A stretch of DNA of 64,000 bases from an uncultured Aurantimonas sp. (GTDB taxonomy: Bacteria; Pseudomonadota; Alphaproteobacteria; Rhizobiales; Rhizobiaceae): contig CANKZU010000012.1 of NCBI GenBank assembly GCA_947488615.1, positions 1 through 64,000 of the forward strand, written 5' to 3'. The position numbers and the translations under genes were made by a program. The notes below the pieces were generated by a model. That model worked only from the letters and a program-made list of their open reading frames with translations. It was not told the origin of the DNA and made no database searches. This document shows, in pieces, positions 56,822 through 64,000 of this stretch. Every line of letters begins with the position of its first letter. Position 1 is the stretch's first letter.

Positions 56822-57591
56822 CAGTATTGATCCCTCTTCTTGCGAATGGCGGCGAACACAGCGGCGGGCTCGGCGTCCGTCATGCCCATCGCTTTCATCA
56901 GCGCCGGGTCGTCGGCGCGCAAAAACGGATTGGTCTTTTTCTCGCGCCCGAGCGAGACGGGCAGCGTCGGCTTGCCGTCGGCCCGCAGCGCCGCGACCTC
57001 CTGCGCCCGCTCCTGCAAGGCGGAATTGTCCGGATCGACGTCGTTGGCGCAGCGGGCGTTGGTGGCGGTGTATTCGTGGCCGCAATAGAGCATCGTCTCG
57101 TCGGGCAGCGCCCTGAGGCGCTTGAGCGACTCCCACATCATCGCCGCATCGCCCTCGAACAGCCGGCCGCAGCCGAGCGAGAACAGCGCATCGGCGGCGA
57201 AGACGGCCTTGGTGTCTGGCAGATAATAGGAGATTTCGCCCAGCGTGTGCCCCGGCGTGTCGATCGCCTCGACGCGAATGCCGCCGAGTTCGAACGTATC
57301 GCCGCCCGAAACCGACCGGTCGATGCCGGGAATCTTCGCCCGCTCCTTTTCCGGTCCGATGATTTCGACCCCGAACCGCGCCTTCAATGCCTCGTTCGCC
57401 GCGACATGGTCGCCGTGGTGATGCGTCGTCAGGATATGGGTGAGATTCCAGCCGGCCTTCGTGAGTTCGGCGAGGATCGGCGCCTCCTCCGGCGCGTCGA
57501 TGGCGATCGTCGTGCCGCTGTCCTTGTCGTGGACGAGCACGCCGAAATTGTCGCCGCGGCAAACGAATTGACGAATTTCGATCTCGGCCAT
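56821..57591 (-). CDS. gloB: hydroxyacylglutathione hydrolase (glyoxalase II)
   Basis: ILTTHHHGDHVAANEALKARFG metallo-beta-lactamase motif; DALFSLGCGRLFEGDAAMMWESL; start MAEIEIRQF at 57591. Confidence 0.95.
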   Translation of the reverse strand: MAEIEIRQFVCRGDNFGVLVHDKDSGTTIAIDAPEEAPILAELTKAGWNLTHILTTHHHGDHVAANEALKARFGVEIIGPEKERAKIPGIDRSVSGGDTFELGGIRVEAIDTPGHTLGEISYYLPDTKAVFAADALFSLGCGRLFEGDAAMMWESLKRLRALPDETMLYCGHEYTATNARCANDVDPDNSALQERAQEVAALRADGKPTLPVSLGREKKTNPFLRADDPALMKAMGMTDAEPAAVFAAIRKKRDQY

Positions 57592-57611
57592 GGAGGTCTT
57601 CCCTTCATTGA

Positions 57612-58577
57612 ATGCGGTGCATTGTCGAGTTAGGGCGCTCCGACGCCATGTCAGCCGCCGGGCACACTGCGGCCGCCTCGCAACTGGATCGAGGCCATTC
57701 CCCCGAAAGAGAGTTTCGACCCAGCTTGCGAGCGTCCTATAGTGGCTGTTCGATCCGTCATATCCAACCAGCGGCGAACAGGGAGCCGTCCACACTGACC
57801 ACCAATGCCGACATCGTCGACCTTCGCGACTTCTACGCCTCGCCGCTCGGTCTTGCGGCCGCCCGCGCCGTATCGCTGGCCTTGACGCCGTTGTGGCGGC
57901 CGATCTCGGACGAGCGGCTGGTCGGGCTCGGCTATGCCGTGCCCTATATCGACCGCTTCGCCGCCGATGCCGAGCGCGCCTTCGCCTTCATGCCGGCCGC
58001 GCAAGGGGCGCAGAACTGGCCGATGGGCGCCGCGTCCCTGTCGGCGCTGGTCGGCGTAGAGGATCTGCCGCTCGGCGACGCCTCGGTCGATCGCGTCCTC
58101 ATCATCCATGCGCTGGAATTCGCCGAAAGCCCCGAAGCCATGCTCAGCGAGGTCTGGCGGGTGCTGGCGCCGGGCGGGCGCATCGTCATCGTCGCGCCGC
58201 ACCGGCGCGGCATCTGGGCGCGCTTCGAGCACACGCCGTTCGGCTCGGGCCGTCCGTGGTCGCGCGGCCAGCTCACCCGGCTCCTGCGCGGCGCGATGTT
58301 CACGCCGTCCGCCTGGGCCGAGGCGCTGCTGTTTCCGCCGTTCCGGCGCCGCTCGCTGCTCGGCTTCGCCGCGCCGCTCGAACGCCTCGGCCGTGACCTG
58401 TGGCCACTCTTCGCCGGCGTCGTCGTCATCGAGGCGACCAAGCAGCTCTACCGGGGCGTTCCGGTGACCTCGACGGCCCGCGAGCGCCGCCGCTTGGCCA
58501 AGCCCGTGCTGGTCCCCGCCGGCGCCGGCGCGCGGAGGGAGGAGTTGGGCGGCAAGGCGTGGAACAGAATACGATGA
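57612..58577 (+). CDS. class I SAM-dependent methyltransferase
   Basis: DIVDLRDFYASPLGLAAARAVSLALTPLWRP...HALEFAESPEAMLSEVWRVLAPGGRIVIVAPHRRGIWARFE; true start probably internal. Confidence 0.82.
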   Translation: MRCIVELGRSDAMSAAGHTAAASQLDRGHSPEREFRPSLRASYSGCSIRHIQPAANREPSTLTTNADIVDLRDFYASPLGLAAARAVSLALTPLWRPISDERLVGLGYAVPYIDRFAADAERAFAFMPAAQGAQNWPMGAASLSALVGVEDLPLGDASVDRVLIIHALEFAESPEAMLSEVWRVLAPGGRIVIVAPHRRGIWARFEHTPFGSGRPWSRGQLTRLLRGAMFTPSAWAEALLFPPFRRRSLLGFAAPLERLGRDLWPLFAGVVVIEATKQLYRGVPVTSTARERRRLAKPVLVPAGAGARREELGGKAWNRIR

Positions 58578-58694
58578 AAGTGTTTCAGATTCGAGCACTT
58601 GCCACGGTCAGAAGCATGTAGGCGGACATCCATGTCGGTGTGATCACGAGCGTTGGCCAGGCACGGGGCGCTCAATGAACAGCAGCGCAACTCA

Positions 58695-59027
58695 TCACGG
58701 CGTATAAATTTTAGTAGGTACTGCCATCCAGCCATTCTCTTTCATGCAGCGTAAAACAGGTTTCCTCCTGCTGGAGCCCACGAACCATCCAGAAGTAAGA
58801 TATTTCCTACCTGTGTTGAGATCGTGCAATCGATCAGGATCATACATCTCGACACAGGTTCGAAGGGCACTGGCGAGATCGGTAACTGGCGGTTCTGGAG
58901 TCCCAAGAAGATGCAGCCGCGCCCACTCTCTTTCAAAGGTGTATCCACAAGAAGCGGTAGCGAGACCGCATAGAGCCACGAAACCCACCCGCAACGTCTT
59001 TGTGAAGTGTTTCCTGGCTGGCACCAT
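58695..59027 (-). CDS. hypothetical lipoprotein
   Basis: lipobox-like VALCGLATASCGYTF; small orphan ORF in lower-GC region. Confidence 0.45.
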   Translation of the reverse strand: MVPARKHFTKTLRVGFVALCGLATASCGYTFEREWARLHLLGTPEPPVTDLASALRTCVEMYDPDRLHDLNTGRKYLTSGWFVGSSRRKPVLRCMKENGWMAVPTKIYTP

Positions 59028-59181
59028 ATTCTTAGATCTTAGCCTATGCAGAATTCGCACCCATATGTTCCACAATAGCAGGTGCTCGCGCTATCCCTTC
59101 TCCGCCAAAGTACGCCGGACTGTGGCCGCGTCGTTCATTTTGAAACAGGAATTAGCAATTCTGTTTCACTTTCACCTTTCG

Positions 59182-59520
59182 CTACGCCAGCACCGCCGCG
59201 TTTTCCTGTGGCTCCAACTGGACCTTGAAATGCACGCCTTGGCTGTGCGCCAGATGCGAAATAATCCCGATCAGATGGACGGCCGTTGGACTGCCGTTTG
59301 GGCCGAGCATCCGCATGAGGCTTTTCGGGTTCTTGCCGGTAAGGCGCGCCAACCCCTCGAACCCGATCGTGGCATTGACATGCGCGCGCAAGAGCACGCG
59401 TCCCTCGTCGACCTCACCGTTCAAAAGCGCGTTGGCGGCGTCTTCGAGCAGATGCCGAGCAAACTCCGGCTTTCGCGCGGCGACTGTCTTCAACGCTTCG
59501 CTGTAAGGCATCGTCGGCAT
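59182..59520 (-). CDS. HTH antitoxin of HigBA/addiction module type
   Basis: MPTMPYSEALKTVAARKPEFARHLLEDAANALLNGEVDEGRVLLRAHVNATIGFEGLARLTGKNPKSLMRMLGPNGSP; directly downstream of toxin. Confidence 0.82.
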   Translation of the reverse strand: MPTMPYSEALKTVAARKPEFARHLLEDAANALLNGEVDEGRVLLRAHVNATIGFEGLARLTGKNPKSLMRMLGPNGSPTAVHLIGIISHLAHSQGVHFKVQLEPQENAAVLA

Positions 59521-59522
59521 AA

Positions 59523-59852
59523 TCAGTCCTTCCGCTTTTTCTGCAGCTTGTAGTCCGACCACAAACCTCTGGCCCGTTCGATGTCCCGGTTCTGGCGGCG
59601 CTTTGTCCCGCCGGTCAACAAGATCACCAGACGTTCGCCATCCTGTCCCAAATAGATGCGGTAACCGGGGCCGAACGGGATGCGCAATTCGTGGACGCCA
59701 CCCCCAAGGCTCTTGAGTTGGCCGGTGTTGCCGCCCTCCAGTCGATCGAGCGCAATCGTCACGCGGTTGACCGCCTGCCGGTCAATGCCTGAGAGCCAAT
59801 CCACGAAAGGCGCTTCGCCGGCATCGTCGGTGTAGGTGACCAGTTCGACCAT
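59523..59852 (-). CDS. RelE/HigB (Gp49-like) family toxin
   Basis: FVDWLSGIDRQAVNRVTIALDRLEGGNTGQLKSLGGGVHELRIPFGPGYRIYLGQDGERLVILLTGGTKRRQNRDIERARGLW. Confidence 0.9.
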   Translation of the reverse strand: MVELVTYTDDAGEAPFVDWLSGIDRQAVNRVTIALDRLEGGNTGQLKSLGGGVHELRIPFGPGYRIYLGQDGERLVILLTGGTKRRQNRDIERARGLWSDYKLQKKRKD

Positions 59853-59858
59853 GATCTA

Positions 59859-59878
59859 TGGTAACAAATTTGATACCA
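59859..59878. promoter_or_regulatory. 20-bp near-perfect palindrome, candidate autoregulatory operator of the TA module
   Basis: TGGTAaCAAATTTGaTACCA, 9/10 base pairs matching, 6 bp upstream of toxin ATG. Confidence 0.7.
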
Positions 59879-59958
59879 GACGCAAGTGATCGAAAGCGGG
59901 AAAGGTGCGTGGGTTGCCTCGCTTCGCGGCGCCTGCGAGCGCCCAGACCTAACGCTCC

Positions 59959-60618
59959 TCACCGCCTGAGCACGAACACCGCCTGCTGGCCGAACAGGTT
60001 CCAGAACGCCCAGGGCATATTCATCCCCATCTTCTGGCCGGTGGCATTGATCGCCATCGCCAGTTCGACCTTGGCGCCGATCTCGTCGGCGAGCGCGACA
60101 AAGTCGCGGATCGTGCAGAAATGGATGTTCGGCGTGTCGTACCAGGAATGCGTCAGGTTCCGCGTCACCGGCATGCGACCGTAGAGGCCGAGCGACAGGC
60201 GGATCGACCAATGGCCGAAATTCGGGAACGACACGATCGCCCGCTCGCCGATTCTGAGGAGTTCGGTGAGGACCGTCCTCGGATTGCGGGTCGCCTGGAT
60301 GGTCTGCGACAGGACGACGAAATCGAAGGCGTCGTCCGGATAATGGACGAGGTCGCGGTCGGCATCGCCCTGGATGACCGACAGGCCGCGCCCGACGCAT
60401 TCGTTGACGCCGGCCTGGCTGAGCTCGACTCCGCGCCCGTCGACCTGGCGGCGCCGCTCGAGCAGCGACAGAAGCGCGCCGTCGCCGCAGCCGACGTCGA
60501 GCACCCGGCTTCCCGGCGTGACGAGGCCGGCGATCAGTTCCAGATCGATACGGGTCGACGCGTTGGCCGTGACGGTCTCGCTGGTGGGAATTGGCGTATC
60601 CAGAACCGCCATCGTCAA
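59959..60618 (-). CDS. metW: methionine biosynthesis protein MetW
   Basis: [65 protein letters not shown]. Confidence 0.95.
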   Translation of the reverse strand: MTMAVLDTPIPTSETVTANASTRIDLELIAGLVTPGSRVLDVGCGDGALLSLLERRRQVDGRGVELSQAGVNECVGRGLSVIQGDADRDLVHYPDDAFDFVVLSQTIQATRNPRTVLTELLRIGERAIVSFPNFGHWSIRLSLGLYGRMPVTRNLTHSWYDTPNIHFCTIRDFVALADEIGAKVELAMAINATGQKMGMNMPWAFWNLFGQQAVFVLRR

Positions 60619-61874
60619 AGCCCCCTCACCCGCGCCGCCGAGGAAATGAAACCGTCGATCGCCGCGAAGAATTCCGGCTCATCGAGGAGGAACGCGTCGT
60701 GCCCCCGGTCGGTCTCGATCTCCACGAAGGACACCGACGCCGCGGCGGCATTCAGCGCGTGGACGACGGCGCGGTTCTCCCCGGTCGGAAACAGCCAGTC
60801 GGAGGAAAACGAGACAAGGCAGAAGCGCGTCGTCGCGTCGCGGAACGCCTCGGCGAGGCTGCCGCCGTAATCCGCCGCGATATCGAAATAGTCCATCGAC
60901 CGGGTCATGTAGAGATAGGAATTGGCGTCGAAGCGATCGACGAAGGTCATTCCCTGGTGCCTCAGATAGCTCTCGATCTGGAAATCGGCGTCGAAGCCGA
61001 AGCCGAACGCCTCGCGGTCCTGCAGATTGCGGCCGAACTTGCGGTGCAGCGCCGTCTCCGACAGATAGGTGACATGCGCCGCCATCCGCGCGACGGCGAG
61101 CCCCTTGTGCGGCCGTTTGCCGACCGCGTAATAGCGCCCGCCATGCCAGTCGGGATCGGCCATCACCGCCTGCCGCCCAACCTCGTGGAAGGCGATGTTC
61201 TGGGACGAGTGGCGCGCGCCGGTGGCGATCGGCAGGGCGGCGAAGACCTTCTCGGGATAGCTCACGGTCCATTGCAGCACCTGCATGCCGCCCATCGAGC
61301 CGCCGATGACGGCGAACAGCGTGTCGATGCCGAGCCGCTCGACCAGCATCGCCTGCGCCCGCACCATGTCGGGGATGGTGATCACCGGCAGGTCGAGACC
61401 GTAGGGCTCGCCGGTCGCCGGATCGATCGAGGCCGGGCCGGTCGAGCCCATGCAGCCGCCGATGACGTTGGAGCAGATGACGAAATATTTCGACGTGTCG
61501 ATCGGCTTGCCCTCGCCGATGATCGAGGTCCACCAGCCCGGCTTGCCGGTCACCGGCGACTGGCTGGCAACGTAGTGGTCGCCGGTCAGCGCGTGGCAGA
61601 CGAGGATGGCGTTGCTCCCATCCGCGTTCAAGGTCCCGTATGTGTTGTAGGCGATCTGGAACGGCGCCAGCTCCCGGCCGGCATCCAGACGCAGCGGCTC
61701 GTCCGCGCCGAAATGGGCGACGGGACTAGACGGGTGGTTCGCCTCGCGGCTGCCGGCCGCATATTCCAGGTCTTCGGTCGAGGCTTCGACGCTCATGTCC
61801 ATCCCGCTCGATGATGCGCGCCGGCCGGCACGGCTTGGTGTCGTGGCGACCGGCGGTGTTCGGGTTCGAGGCAC
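60615..61874 (-). CDS. metX: homoserine O-acetyltransferase
   Basis: [15 protein letters not shown]...[22 protein letters not shown]; true start may be internal (MDMSVEAS near 61802). Confidence 0.94.
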   Translation of the reverse strand: MPRTRTPPVATTPSRAGRRASSSGMDMSVEASTEDLEYAAGSREANHPSSPVAHFGADEPLRLDAGRELAPFQIAYNTYGTLNADGSNAILVCHALTGDHYVASQSPVTGKPGWWTSIIGEGKPIDTSKYFVICSNVIGGCMGSTGPASIDPATGEPYGLDLPVITIPDMVRAQAMLVERLGIDTLFAVIGGSMGGMQVLQWTVSYPEKVFAALPIATGARHSSQNIAFHEVGRQAVMADPDWHGGRYYAVGKRPHKGLAVARMAAHVTYLSETALHRKFGRNLQDREAFGFGFDADFQIESYLRHQGMTFVDRFDANSYLYMTRSMDYFDIAADYGGSLAEAFRDATTRFCLVSFSSDWLFPTGENRAVVHALNAAAASVSFVEIETDRGHDAFLLDEPEFFAAIDGFISSAARVRGL

Positions 61875-61996
61875 AGATACGCATTCGCGCCCGCTGCGGC
61901 AATCGTCGCGCCGCCCAGTCAGCTAAAGCCGGCGCTTTGCCAAGCGAACGAAGGGCCGGTAGAAGCACTGCGCAAGACCATAGGGAGTTCGAACGC

Positions 61997-62794
61997 ATGA
62001 GCGGAACCGTCACCGCCGACCCATCGCGGCTCGCGGAACTGAGAGCGAAGATCGACGCCATCGACGAATCCGTGCATCGGCTGCTGATGCAGCGCGCCAG
62101 CGTCATCGACGAATTGATCGCGGTGAAGGGCACGGCGAAGAACGGCGCCGCCTTCCGCCCCGGCCGTGAGGCCGACATGATGCGCCGGCTGGCCAAGCGC
62201 CATGAGGGGCACCTGCCGCTGACCGCGATGGAGCATCTGTGGCGCGAGATCATCTCCACCTTTACCGCCCTGCAGGCCCCGTTCGAGGTCGTCATCGCAG
62301 GTGACGGCGACCGTGTCGCCAGCGCCGAGACGGCGCGGTTCTATTTCGGCTTTTCGGTCCCCCTGTCGATCGCCGCATCGAGCCAGGCGGTGGTCGCATG
62401 CATCGAAGCCGGCGGCGACAAGCTCGGCATCCTGCCGATCGGCGCGACCGGCCATCCGTGGTGGCAGGGGCTCGGCTCGGCGCAGATCGTCGCGCGGCTG
62501 CCCTTCTTCGACGAACCGGGCCGGCCAGCGGCGACGCCCGCGCTGGTCATCGCCCCGCCGCTCGCCGATCCAGTGTCGCCGGAGATCGCCTGTTTTTCCG
62601 TCGATGGGCTGACCGCGCTCACGCAGATCCCGGACGGCCTGACGGTGATCGCCGAGGCGCCTTACGGAACCGACCGCTTCAGCGTCCTCGTCGCGACCGA
62701 AAAAGACGCGGCTTCGGTGGCCGCGGCACTGGGTCCCGGCCTCGACATCCGGCCGATCGGGGGCTATGCGGCCCCGTGCCGGTCCCTATCCTGA
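61997..62794 (+). CDS. chorismate mutase (with C-terminal prephenate dehydratase-like extension)
   Basis: [33 protein letters not shown]...[41 protein letters not shown]. Confidence 0.88.
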   Translation: MSGTVTADPSRLAELRAKIDAIDESVHRLLMQRASVIDELIAVKGTAKNGAAFRPGREADMMRRLAKRHEGHLPLTAMEHLWREIISTFTALQAPFEVVIAGDGDRVASAETARFYFGFSVPLSIAASSQAVVACIEAGGDKLGILPIGATGHPWWQGLGSAQIVARLPFFDEPGRPAATPALVIAPPLADPVSPEIACFSVDGLTALTQIPDGLTVIAEAPYGTDRFSVLVATEKDAASVAAALGPGLDIRPIGGYAAPCRSLS

Positions 62795-62874
62795 TGCACC
62801 TGTCGTGGCGCGACGGCGTCGCGATCGGCCCGCAATCACCAGCGCCTGCAGTCACCAGCGAAAGAACACGGACG

Positions 62875-63972
62875 ATGAGACCCGTTCCGAATAAGGGCGT
62901 CCTCGACATCGAGGCCTATGTGCCGGGCAAGAGCAAAGCGCCGGCCGGCGTGACGCTGCACAAGCTCTCCTCCAACGAGACACCGCTGGGCGCCGCGCCG
63001 GCGGCGCGCGAGGCGGCGATCGCGGCGCTTGCGCATCCCGAGCTCTATCCCGACGGTCAGGCCAGCGAGCTGAAGCGCGCCATCGCCGAGGTGCATGGCC
63101 TCAACCCGCAAAACATCCTCTGCGGCAACGGCTCCGACGAACTGCTCGGGCTTCTGTGCCAGTGCTATCTCGCACCGGGCGACGAGGCGATCCATACCGA
63201 GCACGGCTTCCTGGTCTACCGCATCCAGATCCTGGCGCGCGGCGCGACGCCCGTTGTCGCGCCGGAGACCAACGTTACCGCCGACGTCGACGCGATCCTT
63301 GCGCGGGTCAGCGAGCGTACCAGGCTGGTTTTCCTCGCCAACCCCAACAACCCGACCGGCACCTATCTGCCCTTCGAGGAAGTCCAGCGCCTGCATGCCG
63401 GCTTGCCGGGCAACGTCGTTCTCGTCCTCGACGCCGCCTATGCCGAATATGTCCGCCGTAACGATTACGGCGCCGGCATCGAGCTGGTCTCGTCCTCCGA
63501 GAACGTCGTGATGACCCGCACCTTCTCCAAGATCTACGGCCTCGCCGGTCTGCGGATTGGCTGGCTGTACGGGCCGGAGGCGATCGTCGATGCCCTCGAC
63601 CGGGTGCGCGGGCCGTTCAATCTGAACGCCGCAGCCATCGCAGCCGGCGCCGCCGCCATTCGCGACCGCGGCTTCGTCGAAACGGCCGCCGACCACAACG
63701 CCCGCTGGCTGGAATGGACCACCGCCGCGCTGGAAGGCCTTGGCCTGACCGTGACGCCGAGTGTCGGCAATTTCGTTCTGGTCCACTTTTCCGACGCGCC
63801 CGGCCAGACGGCGGCGGAGGCCGACGATTTCCTCACCGCGCGCGGTTTCATCCTGCGCCGGGTCGGCGGATATGGCTTTGCGAACGCGTTGCGCATGACC
63901 ATCGGAACCGAGGAAGCCAATCGCGGCGCCGTCGCGGCGCTTGGCCAGTTTCTCGGCAAGGGGGCTGCATGA
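62875..63972 (+). CDS. hisC: histidinol-phosphate aminotransferase
   Basis: [19 protein letters not shown]...[12 protein letters not shown]...[23 protein letters not shown] motif; ATG 62875. Confidence 0.95.
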   Translation: MRPVPNKGVLDIEAYVPGKSKAPAGVTLHKLSSNETPLGAAPAAREAAIAALAHPELYPDGQASELKRAIAEVHGLNPQNILCGNGSDELLGLLCQCYLAPGDEAIHTEHGFLVYRIQILARGATPVVAPETNVTADVDAILARVSERTRLVFLANPNNPTGTYLPFEEVQRLHAGLPGNVVLVLDAAYAEYVRRNDYGAGIELVSSSENVVMTRTFSKIYGLAGLRIGWLYGPEAIVDALDRVRGPFNLNAAAIAAGAAAIRDRGFVETAADHNARWLEWTTAALEGLGLTVTPSVGNFVLVHFSDAPGQTAAEADDFLTARGFILRRVGGYGFANALRMTIGTEEANRGAVAALGQFLGKGAA

Positions 63973-64000
63973 GCGAGCCTCTGTTTACGCGCGTCGCGCT
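63969..64000 (+). CDS. 5' end of next gene (probably prephenate/arogenate dehydrogenase), truncated by window
   Basis: ATGAGCGAGCCTCTGTTTACGCGCGTCGCG overlaps hisC stop; product inferred from common hisC-tyrA order. Confidence 0.4.
   Translation, partial: MSEPLFTRVA

Noticed and set aside
61800-61996. Possible SAM-II (metA-type) riboswitch upstream of metX
   Set aside because: Looked for the SAM-II pseudoknot pattern on the minus strand and could not find convincing conserved elements; only a chance GCTAAAG on the wrong strand.

Overview
This 64 kb high-GC chromosomal window reads as a Rhizobiales-type alphaproteobacterium. That call rests on gene content and gene order, for example clpB-DUF4167-prmC-prfA-ptsP-lysC and aroK-aroB-CorC-BolA-DnaJ-cobS-cobT. 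Most of it is densely packed housekeeping sequence: clpB, prfA, ptsP, lysC, ubiG, argJ, secA, accA, xerD, aroKB, cobST, rpmB, metXW and hisC, plus cell-wall L,D-transpeptidases. I recognised no rRNA, tRNA, CRISPR array, transposase or prophage. The accessory signals I consider most worth following are: (1) a preQ1-I-like aptamer directly upstream of the queuosine-precursor transporter, whose predicted pseudoknot would pair with the AUG start codon itself (about 52771-52801, minus strand); (2) a hicAB toxin-antitoxin insertion between cobS and cobT, flanked by an 85% identical ~75-bp duplication of the cobT 5' end, with hicA frameshifted; (3) an overlapping four-gene operon (NodS-like methyltransferase, PIG-L deacetylase, acyl-CoA dehydrogenase-like, GT2) between lysC and ubiG; (4) a two-gene curli-like locus whose curlin-like protein consists of 12 uninterrupted 11-residue QxGxxN repeats; (5) a HigBA-type module with a 20-bp operator-like palindrome beside its start codon; and (6) RIME/REP-like palindromes upstream of rpmB. 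All product names come from reading the translated sequences and recognising motifs. No database search was run.
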